Below are positions 46,755-57,559 of a stretch of 64,000 nt of DNA, piece after piece (the first letter of the stretch is position 1; every line of letters starts with the position of its first letter). The notes under the pieces were generated by a model. It saw only the letters and a program-made list of their open reading frames with translations. It did not search any database and had not been told where the DNA came from. Position numbers and translations under genes: made by a program. The stretch spans positions 9,002,501 to 9,066,500 of the forward strand of contig CM072341.1 of NCBI GenBank assembly GCA_036874045.1, in the 5' to 3' direction. This DNA is from Cymodocea nodosa. Taxonomy: Eukaryota > Streptophyta > Magnoliopsida > Alismatales > Cymodoceaceae.

Positions 46755-48260
46755 CTATACTTTCTTGGGTCTATAAATGTTAGTCCTGACAATATTTAGT
46801 TTATTGCCTTTTGGTAGCCACATTGAACCAGATCTTCTTTTGATGGCAAACACTATTGTACCATCTCTATAAGATCGGATAACACCACCATAGTAGGGTA
46901 TTTCCTGTGGAGTAGCATACCCTAGGCTAAATCTATTTGAGGCATGTCTCTGTGAACCAATGATTTGATCTAATCTTTTCTGTCCATTGGTAAATTTATG
47001 CACAGTATTTTTTAGATTAGTGATTTCAGATTTCAATTTTTCATTTTCATTTATCAATTTATCATTATTGCATTTTGTATCTTCAGCATGCAAATTTTCA
47101 AGTTCAGTATGTGCTTCTTCTAAGCATGCAGTTAAATGCTTAATTCCCTTTTTATACTTTTTGCATCTAACATATAAACTATCAACAGTAGACAAAAGAA
47201 TATTTACATCTAGATTATCATTGTCTACATCAGAATCACTTTGAGATGAAGTGGAACATACCTCTTGTGCTGTATAGCATACGTTTACTGGTTCCTCTTC
47301 TTCTGAACTGGATGAGCTACTAGAAGAACTACTGTCATCCCAAGTAGCCTTCAATGCCATTTTCTTTTTGTAGCTCCTTCTCTTCTTCTTCATTTCTTTT
47401 TCTTCTTCTTGTTGCAATGGACAATCAGACTGTATATGTCCCTACTTCTTGCATTTAAAGCATATTGGTGCATTACTTTTTGATGTGCTAGCTTGGTTCT
47501 TTTTCTTCATCCATTTTCTGAACTTTCTAGCCAATAGCACAACTTCATCATCATCCGAGCTTTGAAGTTCCTGTGTTGATGGAAAGGCTAGTTCTTTCTT
47601 TGTTTCAGTTTTCCTTTTAGCACTACCTTCCTCATCTTTCCATTCTTTCATTTGAACTTCATGGGCCAACAGGTTGCCCATTAGATCCTCTACTGAGTAT
47701 TTGTTGAGGTCTTTGGAATCTTGTATCGATGTGGACTTTTGCTTCCATTCCACAATTAAGCTTTTGAGGATTTTATGTACCTGTTCACGGATAGAAAATT
47801 CCTTTCCCAAACCTCTTAAGCCATTAATAATCTCAGTGAATCTTGAAAACATATTAGTGATAGTTTCATCATCAAGCATTTTAAATAATTCAAGCTTTCT
47901 GAGTAAAATGCTTATTTTAGTGTCTTTCACTTGGCTGGTTCCTTCAAAGGTTATTTGAAGAGTGTTCCAAGCCTCGTGAGCAGATTTACAAGTTGAAACT
48001 TTATTATATTGTTCAGCAGATAAGGCACAGTAAATAATATTCAGCCCTTGAGCATCCATTTGGATGATTCTCTCATCCTCCTCAGTCTAGTCATCCTCAT
48101 GACTAGGTGGAATAGGTGTTCCTAGAACAACCATTTTCCATAAACTCACATCTGAGCTTCTGAGGAAACATTTCATCCTGTTTTTCCAGTAATTATAATT
48201 AATACCATCAAATAGGGGAGGACGATAGATGTTCTGACCCTCTCTATGAAAAGATGCCAT
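46755..48260 (-). pseudogene. gag of element C
   Basis: 502-codon frame from ATG at 48258-48260 (MASFHREGQNIYRPPLFDG). The copia gag core has YCALSAEQYNKVSTCKSAHEAW and MFSRFTEIINGLRGLG. The zinc knuckle CFKCKK-stop-GHIQSDC is broken by a TAG at 47442-47444; another TAG is at 48087-48089. The C-terminal half has a ten-serine run followed by EEEE, a coiled-coil-like stretch (ENEKLKSEITNLKNTVHKF), and an end in WLPKGNKL and IYRPKKV, equivalent to the WVPKK end of B-family gag. No pol follows, so the element depended on other copies for movement. Confidence 0.85.
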
Positions 48261-48296
48261 GATCTCAGATGGTTAAATCTATAAAAAGAGATCAAC

Positions 48297-48310
48297 CTGC
48301 TTTGATACCA
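48297..48310 (-). promoter_or_regulatory. Primer binding site of C
   Basis: TGGTATCAAAGCAG on the - strand, two bases inside the LTR at 48313. It differs by one base from the common initiator-Met complement TGGTATCAGAGC. Confidence 0.75.
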
Positions 48311-48312
48311 AA

Positions 48313-50172
48313 TGTTAGGAACCAATGGCTTCACCAGAGAGGGGGGGTGAATGGAGAACAAAGTGTAATTTAGCCTATTTTTAACTTTACTGACTTAACT
48401 TGATTAATTTGAATGCACAAGAACTAATTAGATAAAAATAACATGCACAACGGAAATAAAAGTAAGAAACACAAGGGAATTTTAGGTGGTTCACCAACTC
48501 GGCTAGTCCACCCCCAAGGGTCACTTGGGCTTCACTAAGTGTTTCAACCAACACTTACACACTTGCTTTCAGGTCGAAGCAAAAACCAACCACACAGAAG
48601 TTTTCAGGTACAAACTCCAGAAAACCAACACTTAGAAGTTTTCAGGTATAAACTCTAGAAAACCAACCTCTTGAGTTTTTAGGTCGAAACTCAAACCAAC
48701 AACAGAATGTAGCTTTTAGGTTGAAGCCACGAACCAAATGATCCTTCTTGGATCAAACTTTCAGCACATGGAGAGCTTTAAGAATCTTCTTGTAAATCCA
48801 GCTTTCAATCGATTCTTTTTCGAACTAAATTTGAGCTTTCTTCTATATTAGTAATTGATCTGTAATGTATACTATATCTCTGTATGTATATGAGTAAAAG
48901 CTGTTTTAAATCCGTTGTCTGTATGTTGTATATATACCTGATATGTACAACGATCATATTTTCTTCCAACGGATGTATTCTACTGTACTTGATTAGGATC
49001 AAGTCCCAATACAGCAAGTGACCGTTCAGAAAAATGTTTCAAGTCAACTTACCGATTTTCCTTTTCTTTTGGATAGTTAGCTATGTAACTCTCCGAAGAA
49101 TTTCTGTAACTTACCGAAAGATCACTTAACCTTTTCTTCCAGGTAGGATTCCAGAATATTTAAATGTGAGCTGTCATTCAATCGAATACTTACAACTGTA
49201 ACTTACCGAACAGTTACATACTTGCCGATTGCACTAATTTAGCACGTGCATAAAGGGCTGACTTAAGTTTCGGAAGGTTATCTCTGTAACTCACTGAAAT
49301 GCTTCAGGATTTTAGATAGTTATCTTTCTAACTCTCCGAAAACTTATTTGCACTTCTTTTTGGAATTCTGCACGTGGGAAATTCAGTGACTTAAGTTTCG
49401 AATGGTTAAACTGTAACTCACCGAAAGTCTTTTGAAATTTTGGATAGTTATCTTTCTAACTCTCCGAAAACCCATTTGAGTATCTGTTTGGAATTCTGCA
49501 CGTGGGAAATTCAATGACTTAAGTTTCGGATATTTAAACTGTAACTCACCGAAACTCTCTTGAAATTTCGGATAGTTATCTTTCTAGCTCTTCGATTTTC
49601 CCTTTTAAGCTTTCAACTGCCGGCTTCTCCATTTTGCACGTGCGTAATAAAATAACTTAAGTTCTGGAAAGTTATGCTTGTAACTTACCGAAAAACTTGA
49701 ATAGTTATCTAACTCTCTGAAAAGAAAACTCGGATAATTATCTAACTCTCCGACAAGTCTTTTAAGCTTCCGTTCTGTATTGGCGCACGTGGTTTATTGA
49801 ATGACTTAACTTTCGGATAGTTATACCGGTAACTCTCCGAAAAGTCCTTTAAGCTTCCGGATAGTTATCTCCTTAATTATCCGATCATTCAATCCCTTTA
49901 ACTGTTTGATTAAATAACTCTCCGAAGGCTATGTAAAATCGGATAGTTATTCTTTTAACTGTCCGATAGCATTGCTGCTTATTTACTCTTGCTCTTTGGA
50001 TACTTAGACTTGTAACTGTCTGATTTTCCTGTAGCTCTATAGCAGTATCTTCTAGAACTTTCTCCATCTATTTGTCTGCTTTCTGATCTTTTGTTGAGCT
50101 AACATATCTGTGAAATACAATTTGGTTTCCTCACATAGGTTTTTGCATTATCAAAATACTAGGGTCCTAACA
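48313..50172 (-). repeat. Right LTR of C (complete)
   Basis: 1,860 bp from TGTTAGGAAC to CCTAACA. The U5 end near 48340 has AGAGAGGGGGGGTGAATGG. A candidate TATATATAC box on the - strand lies at 48928-48936. The U3 part (49060-50010) is packed with TCGGATAGTTATC...TAACTCTCCGA palindromes spaced about 50-110 bp, many followed by GCACGTG and GACTTAAGTTTCGG words. Confidence 0.9.
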
Positions 50173-50482
50173 ATTACAATAATTATCCATTTGATCATTA
50201 TCAAATTCAGTACCATGATCACTCCTGAGTTTTTGAATAGAACACTTTGTTCATTTTGAACAAAATTGCAAAACATTTTAAACTTTTCAAAAACTTTTGT
50301 CTTAGATGCTAAAAAATATACCCAAGTGTATTTAAAGAAGTCATCTACTAAAATAAATACATACCGTTTACCACCAAGACTCATGATTATTGTTGGTCCA
50401 AATAGATCCATATGTATAAGTTCTAAGACTCTCTTGCTTGAAATATCAGTTTTGGATTTAAAAGAGTTTTTATGAAGTTTAC
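50173..50482 (-). pseudogene. Integrase fragment of B3
   Basis: Matches about 5784-6093 of element B: second catalytic Asp region (near the C insertion), ILVDDFFKYTWVYFLASKT, MSLGGKRYVFI, HMDLFGPT. A one-base loss near 50240 shifts the frame at VQNEQSV. On the left it is cut by element C, on the right by element F at TTTAC (50478-50482). The gene continues at 59621. Confidence 0.85.
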
Positions 50483-52585
50483 TATAAAATGTCAATTTGT
50501 GCATTTTATATATGTTAATTCATGCATATTAAGGATTATAAGTCATCATTATATATGTTCTTATAAAGGATTACATGAAAATCATATTTTTAGACATATG
50601 CATGAATTAGCGATTAAATAGTTGATAATGTACAAATTTATCCTTTATCAATTAAACACCTAGTCAATAGCCCTTGTTTTAGACGTGATTTTTATAATTC
50701 TTCAATATATGACTTTATATACATTATATGATTGCCAAATCACTTAAATATGATGTTAAACTAAAGAACTTTAAGTAATTCATGTATGCACATGTGAAGA
50801 AGTTGTGGACTAAAACTTTCCTAATTTGGCAACTTTCTATATATGGTAACTCATGCATGCACCTAAATTATATTTGCATCATATGATTTATATTCAATGT
50901 ATATGTGCATCTAACTTGGTTTTGAGTTTTATAGGTCAATAAATCATGAAATCAAGATGAATTAAAGAGGAAAAAAACGTGGGCCATTGGATGCAACTTA
51001 TTGGAGATCAAGCAATAATAGCTTAGAGTATTTAAAGTGTTTGACCACTCAATTCTAGGCTATTGTTCAAGCTTTAATTTTGCCCATTTTTAATGAATTT
51101 TATAAGTAATTTTGCATGATATTATCTATCTATGGTGGATAAATGATATTAATTATGGGTAATATAAGTCTTGAAATATAGTGCAATATAGAAATTTAAT
51201 TAACAAGTGCATCCCCCATTGGATATAATTTTACATGGAACACATTGATTTTATTTTGAATGTCCTATGTTGGCTAACGTCTCTTGGAGTTCAATTTCCA
51301 TTAATTGAATGTAACACACATATAGAAGGAGCTTAATGCAAAAGACCAAAAGAAGATGTAAAGAATCAAAAGTTGGTGGACTAAACTTTAAAGAAGAGGA
51401 CATGCCAACACCTTATTGGCCCTCCTAGATCTATGGCATCCTATTGGCTTGGTGATAAAACCAAGGTGCCACATCAAAGAGAGAGAACACATGCCAACAT
51501 AAATGCAAGGGGAGAGGAATTTCGTAGGCCACCTTGGTGCTTCCAACGAGAGAAAGAAAGAAGAGAAGAAAGCTTGGAGGTGAGGCTTATGCTTGCAAGG
51601 AGACCATCCATTGATGTTATTCACCATTCCAAGGGCTAAGGAGAAAATGTCTAGGCTTGGAGGTGAGGTTGCTGCCAAGTGCAATTGAATTCAAAGCTCT
51701 AGAGAAGAAGAGAAGAAGCTCCTAAGGTAGTGACAACCCTTAGAGTTTATTATTTTCTTGTATAGAAGGAAGAGTTGATGAGAATTGGTGGTGAACATCT
51801 CAATTATATGTCTTCTTAGCTAGATAGAGTTCTAATGAATGTATATGAATGTTTAATTCTTCTTTTCAACTTCTAAATTGCATCCTCTATTCACGTGTAT
51901 TGTTGGGGCTGTTGGTGGGGCTTTCACACGAGTGAATGACACTCATCAATGGTGGCTTGACACATTTGAGTAGGAGGTGTGAATTGAAAGAAGAAGAAAA
52001 TAAGTGTTGATGTTCATTTGAATGAAGAACCTATCACTTATATCTAGTTGTTAATTTTAATTTCAGTAGTTAATTGAGTTTTTTATCTCTTATATTGATC
52101 ACATTTTATCCAAATCAATCCCAAAAAGAATTTCTAATGCAAGTAGTAGAGTTTAGTTTAGCTAGATTAGCAAATAGCATAGTTGCATGCACTTAGTATA
52201 AATTAGAATAGAGTAGTGTAGTGTATTTTTTTTCTCTTGTTTTCTTTTGCATATATCTTGCTTCTAAACTCACATGGAATTGGTGTGGATTTCATACTTG
52301 AATGGCTTGATAGATTTACAAGTAAAGAAATTAATTCACATCACCATTTTCTACTACACATTGCCTTGAAACTACATGATTTGTGAGCTTGTGTTAATTT
52401 TGATTATTCTACATTCACATGCCATTAATTTATTGAAGTATACCTAAGAGCTTGAAGAGCAAAGTTGAGTAACAATTGATTAAGTCATAAACACAATCCT
52501 TGTGGAAGAATGACCTGTATTTGCCATGTACACCAAAGGAACTGTGCACTTGCAGCAAAGCTTGAGATAAAAATATAGCTCAACA
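50483..52585 (+). repeat. 5' LTR of element F
   Basis: 2,103 bp ending CTCAACA, seven bases before the primer site. The end has the U5-type phrase ATCCTTGTGG...GTGCACTTGC. Only 50864-51063 is found again near the 3' end. No supported gene; the ORFs at 51388-51684 and 51433-51639 are on opposite strands of the same stretch and have no recognisable content. Confidence 0.7.
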
Positions 52586-52591
52586 AGTTTT

Positions 52592-52609
52592 TGGCGCTGT
52601 TGTCGGGGA
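52592..52609 (+). promoter_or_regulatory. tRNA-Asp-type primer binding site of F
   Basis: TGGCGCTGTTGTCGGGGA, one base from the TGGCGCCGTTGTCGGGGA form used by many plant gypsy elements and complementary to tRNA-Asp. It fixes the 5' LTR end at 52585. Confidence 0.8.
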
Positions 52610-52734
52610 TTGGCAATTTGGCTTAGTTTATTTTTACTATATTTGAAGTTCTTAGTTTGTTGTTTGATAAATTTTCATAAACATATCTTTCTTGTGCTTA
52701 GTTGTGAATTTTATTGCTTAAATTTCTTGCAAGT

Positions 52735-54228
52735 ATGTCAAATTTTCATCATGATGATCCTTTTAAGTTTATAAATGATTTTTTATCTGAAAGTGCTTGT
52801 TCTTATTGTCATGTAAAAGGTCATGATGAAAGCATATGTACCAACAAGTTATTTAATATAAAAATTCAACCAGTAGAAGAAACAACTCATGTTAGTGATG
52901 AATATGATGTCTTGCATGATGCTAGTGAATTTTCTTTTGATTTTGATATGCATAAATCTCAGATTGATGATACAAATGATGTTCTTGATTGCTATCATGT
53001 TAGTAGTAGTTCTATAGAAGAGTCCATGAGGAATATAGAGAGAATCATAGAGTTAGGAGATAGCTATTATGTTGCCACTAAGCTCCTACAACAAAAAGAA
53101 GATGTAATCGTCATAGATGACAAAGAAGACTCTAATGTAGATGAAAACGTGAATTTAATCTTAAGATCTGTAAAAACCATAGAAAGAAACATATTAGAAC
53201 ATGAAAGTGAAGAAAAACAAAGTGAAGAAAACGTAGATGAAAAGGAAGAAAATATTTTGGCAAGTGATGAACATAAAGATGTAGAACTAGAACATGAAGG
53301 AGTTGAACTTGAAAAATGTCTAATGGATGAAAATAATGAAGAATTAATTGAAGAAAACCCTGTTATAGACTTAGAAATGGATAAAAAGAAAGAAGAAACA
53401 TTTGAAAATATGAACAACAAACCACCATTTCCTAGTCGCCTTGACAACAACAAAGAAAATGAAGAAAATGAAGCTATAAGAACCATATTTGAGAAAATCA
53501 ATGTTAATATGCCTATGTTAGAATTAATTAGAAAAATTCCAGCATATGGGAGGGTGCTTAAAAACCTTTGTACCAAGCATAGGAAGCCAAGAAAAAAATT
53601 AAGTAAGCAAGTTTATTTAACCGAGTTAAGTAGCTCAATGTTGCTTGATAGTTTAGCTAAAAAATTCAATGATCCTGGTGTTCCTCTAATAACTTGCTTA
53701 ATAGGGAATGTTTTAATTGAAAAAGCATTATTAGATCTTGGTGCAGGATTTAACGTGATGCCTAAGCACTTATATGAACAATTGGGAATCACAGGAATTA
53801 AGAAAACTAGAACACTAATTAAACTAGCTGATAGATCATATAGGAGTCCCATGGGTATTGTAGAGGACGTCTTAATTCAAATTGAAGATTTTATATACCC
53901 AGTCAACTTTATCATTTTAGAAACTAATACATCAACTTGTGAACCAAATGAATCTACATTGATCCTAGGGAGACCATTCTTAGCAACTATTAATGCCCAC
54001 ATTAATTGCAGAAATGGTAAAATGTCAATCTCCTTTAACAATAAGGTGATATCATTGAACATTTTTAAAAGAGATAGGACTATAAACCATCAAGTAGATG
54101 ACAACATTAGTGTAAGCATTTCTGAATTATTTGAAGAAGTCGAAAATAGTAGTAATAAGGATGAACTTAGTGCTGAAATTTGCTTTATAGACGTTGAAGA
54201 TAATCTAGAACACAAGGCATGTTTATAA
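52735..54228 (+). pseudogene. Reduced gag and aspartic protease of F
   Basis: The ATG at 52735 (MSNFHHDDPFKFINDF) is more likely than the upstream alternative. Only about 25 residues precede the zinc knuckle CSYCHVKGHDESIC, so the several-hundred-residue capsid part normal for Athila gag is missing. A long Glu/Asp-rich linker is followed by AYGRVLKNLCTK and the protease: LLDLGAGFNVMP (D-L-G in place of D-S-G or D-T-G), KLADRS, ILGRPFLATINAHI. It ends at TAA (54226-54228), where the frame should run on to RT. An antisense ORF at 53067-53576 is a shadow of the acidic linker. Confidence 0.82.
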
Positions 54229-55553
54229 GAGAATAGTGGTGAGCATGAAATGAATAATGACTTGATTTTACAAGTTAAGGAAAGGACTAAATTAAAATCA
54301 CTTCCACAAAATTTGAAATATGCATTTATAGATAAGCAAAATGAATATCCTGTCATAATTGGAGCAAACTTAACTCCAAACCAAGAAGAAAAATTAATGA
54401 AGATATTAAAAACAAAGGAGCTCTTGGTTGGCAATTGAGTGATATTGTAGGAGTTAGTCCCACTATAGTTCAACATAGAATTATCCTAGAAGATGAGAAC
54501 TATGCCTTTAGAGAACCTCAACGTAGATTAAATCCCCAAATGAGTGAGGTGGTAAAGAAGGAGATAGTTAAATGGCTTGACAATGGCATTATATACCCTA
54601 TTAGTGATAGTAGGTGGGTAAGCCCTGTGCATGTAGTACCTAAGAAATCGGGCTTTACAGTAGTTGAAAATCAAGATCATGAGTTAGTGCCTACTAGAAT
54701 AAAAACTAGTTGGAGGGTATGTATTGATTATTGTAAATTGAATTTAGCAACTCGTAAAGATCATTTCCCATTACCATTTGTTGATCAAATGCTAGAAAGG
54801 TTAGCTGGACATGAATTTTATTGTTTTCTTGATGGATACTCTGGGTATAACCAAATACCCATAATCTCTAAGGATCAAGAAAAAACTACTTTCACTTGTC
54901 CAAGCAGAACCTATGCTTTTAGGCATATGACTTTCGATTTATGTAATGCACCTGCAACATTTCAAAGATGCATGCTAGGAATTTTTTATGATATGAATGA
55001 AAATTTTTTAGAAATTTTCATGGATGACTTTTCTGTCTTTGGCAAAAATTTTGATAGTTGTTTACATCATTTAGATATGGTTTTGCAAAGATGTGTTGAA
55101 AAGAACTTTATTTTAAATTGGGAAAAGTGCCATTTCATGGTGAATGAAGGCATAGTTCTTGGGCATGTAATATCTAATAGAGGGATTGTGGTGGATAAGG
55201 CAAAAATTGATGTTATATCTCATTTGCAGCCACCTAAATCTGTTAAGGAGGTTAGAAGTTTTCTAGGACATGCTGGTTTTTATCGAAGATTTATTCATGA
55301 TTTTAGCAAGATAGCAAGACCTATAACTAATTTACTTGCAAAAGATTCTGAGTTTGTTTTTGATGAACATTGTCTTACTGCCTTTAATCAACTTAAGCAT
55401 GCATTAATATCTCCTCCTATAATTCATGCCCCAATATGGGATTATCCTTTTGAAATTATGTGTGATGCCTCCAATTATGCAGTAGGTGCAGTACTTGGGC
55501 AAATAATTGATAAGAAACATCATGTCATATGCTATATGCTAGTAAAACTTTGA
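54229..55553 (+). pseudogene. Reverse transcriptase of F
   Basis: The approach PVIIGANLTPNQEEKLMKIL (54250-54438) is in the gag-protease frame. A frameshift near 54425 moves to the RT frame: WRVCIDYCKLN, HFPLPFVDQMLERLAGHEFYCFLDGYSGYNQI, CNAPATFQRCM, the catalytic IFMDDFSVFG (Asp codons 55023-55028), LNWEKCHFMV, GHAGFYRRFI, then the RNase H start MCDASNYAVGAVLGQ. This is the RVT_1 of Ty3/gypsy, Athila type. Another frameshift near 55540 follows. Confidence 0.87.
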
Positions 55554-56719
55554 ATGAAGCTCAAGTAAATTATACTACCACAGAAAAAGAATTTCTTGCT
55601 ATTGTTTTTGCTCTAGATAAATTTAGACCATATTTAGTTTGCAATCAAGTTATTGTACATACTGATCATGCAGCCATTAAACATTTGATGAGTAAAAAAG
55701 ATGCAAAACCAAGATTAATTCGATGGGTTTTATTGTTGCAAGAATTTAACATAGAAGTTAAAGATAAGGTTGGAAAAGAAAATTTAGTTGCTGATCACCT
55801 CTCTAGATTAGAAAATATTCCAGCATGCAATAATGTGATTAATGAAAAGTTTCCTGATGAGAGTTTATTTCTAGTTGGTAAGTTACGTTGGTTTGCAGAC
55901 ATTGCTAACTATCTTGCTATAGGGTTAATACCAATTGATTTATCTAAACTAGATAGGAAAAGATTGAGGTACATGGCTAAACATTATGTTTGGATAGAAC
56001 CTTATCTATATAGGATGAGTTCTGATCAAATTTTAAGAAGATGTCTTCGTGAAGATGAAATTACTAATGTCTTAAATTTTTGTCATAATCATGCTTGTGG
56101 AGGTCATCTTAGCCATAGAAAAACTTCTTTGAAAATTCTTGAATGTGGATTTTATTGGCCTTCTCTAATTAAGGACTCTAAAGATCATTGTAGACATTGT
56201 GATAGATGCCAAAGAATGGGAAAAATTTCCAAACGAAATATGATGCCTTTGAATCCTATCATTGAAGTTGAAATTTTTGATGTTTGGGGCATTGATTTCA
56301 TGGGACCATTTCCCACTTCTTTTGGTTATTCTTATATTTTGTTGGTTGTTGATTATGTTTCTAAATGGATTGAAGCTATCGCAACTAAGAGAAATGATGC
56401 TAAAGTTGTTGATTTTCTTAGATCTAACATTTTTGCTAGATTTGGTATTCCAAGAGCTATAATTAGTGATAATGGACCTCACTTTTGTAACCGAGTATTT
56501 CAAATGGCCTTGAGGAAGTATGGGGTTACTCAGAAGTTAGCAACACCATATCATCCTCAAACAAGTGGGCAAGTTGAGGTATCCAATAGACAAATCAAGC
56601 AAATGCTCGAAAAAGTAACAAACCAAGTAAGAAGGATTGGGCAGAAAAGCTTAATGATGCACTTTGGGGTTATAGGATTGCCCATAAAACTATGTTGGGA
56701 ATGTCACCATTTAGAGTAG
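55529..56719 (+). pseudogene. RNase H and integrase of F
   Basis: Starts within RNase H ([44 protein letters not shown]). Integrase follows: zinc site H...H...C-x2-C ([16 protein letters not shown]), core Asp in [10 protein letters not shown], Asp in SDNGPHFCN and Glu in [12 protein letters not shown], so the DDE triad is intact. A frameshift near 56670 ends the frame; the C-terminal part is in the next entry. Integrase joins element DNA to the host. Confidence 0.87.
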
Positions 56720-57177
56720 TTTATGGGAAAGCATGCCATTTACCTATAGAAATAGAACATAAAGTTGAATGGGCTATTAGAACATTTAACATGTGTGTTG
56801 ATGATGTAGGAAAAGCAAGAAAATATCAACTCAATGAGCTGGAAGAAATAAGAAGAGAGGCTTATGAAAATGCAAAGATTGCAAAAGAACATGAAAAAGC
56901 ATTCCATGACAAGAAAATTTTGAGAAAGGACTTTCATGAGGGACAAGAAGTTTTATTATATAATTTTAGATTACATTTGTTTCCTGGAAAATTTAAGACT
57001 AGATGGACAGGACCATTCATCATTAAACATATATATAATCATGGAGCTATAGCTATAGAAAATTGTAAGACAGGATTTAAAACTGTAGTGAATGGTCAAA
57101 GACTTAAAGAATATTATCTTGGAAAAACCTACAATCATGGAGAGAGTGCTTTGTTGTTGGAACCCAATTATAATTAG
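56692..57177 (+). pseudogene. Integrase C-terminal part of F
   Basis: Continues the integrase after a frameshift: [20 protein letters not shown], a helical stretch, then EGQEVLLYN...FKTRWTGPFII, the C-terminal SH3-like fold of gypsy integrases, and NGQRLKEYY. TAG at 57175-57177. No chromodomain is seen, as expected for Athila. Confidence 0.83.
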
Positions 57178-57559
57178 TTTTTATATGTATTTAGTTGTAG
57201 ATGTAGTTTTTCTTTTCTTAATTTTTAGTAATTTTTCATTATATGTATTATTGGTTAGTAGTTAACAATAAAATTGATTATTGCAAGTTCACGTCTAAAT
57301 TTTATATGCATGATTTTCAAACACTTGAAGGGTGTAGAATGGGTTGAAAGACTTTATCATTATATCATGTGTTTGTTTGACGAATTGATGTTCAACCACA
57401 ATTAGAGTTAAATACATTTTATCTGCACTACTTGAAGAGCAATGCACAACAGGTATGCGCTAACATTTTTTCACTTATTCTTATTGTTGAAACAATCCTT
57501 TCTACATTGAGGACAATGCAGGAACTAAGTGTGGGGGGGAGGAGAAAGTAAAAAAAAAG
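57178..57559 (+). promoter_or_regulatory. 3' untranslated region and purine tract of F
   Basis: 380 bp without a gene. The phrase ACATTGAGGACAATG, common upstream of Athila-type purine tracts, is followed at 57531-57559 by GTGGGGGGGAGGAGAAAG and an A run. This should prime plus-strand synthesis and mark the 3' LTR start nearby. Confidence 0.6.

Larger units (their letters stand above)
44194..50172 (-). mobile_element. Retrotransposon C, gag-only non-autonomous copia-type element
   Basis: Left LTR 44194-45543 (its first 510 bp are lost), internal region 45544-48312, right LTR 48313-50172. The internal part on the - strand has a tRNA-Met-type primer site, one gag gene and a run of polypurine tracts, but no protease, integrase or RT. 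It was inserted into the integrase of B3: bases after 50172 (ATTAC...) continue the B3 integrase, but the left flank is lost. The gag style and the multiple tracts place it with SIRE-type elements. Confidence 0.87.

Noticed and set aside
49060-50010. Possible CRISPR-like or satellite array of short repeats
   Set aside because: Units are palindromic, irregularly spaced and imperfect, lie within LTRs, and have no unique spacers of constant length.
53067-53576. 169-codon - strand ORF rich in Ser, Leu and Phe
   Set aside because: Antisense shadow of the Glu/Lys-rich gag linker of element F.
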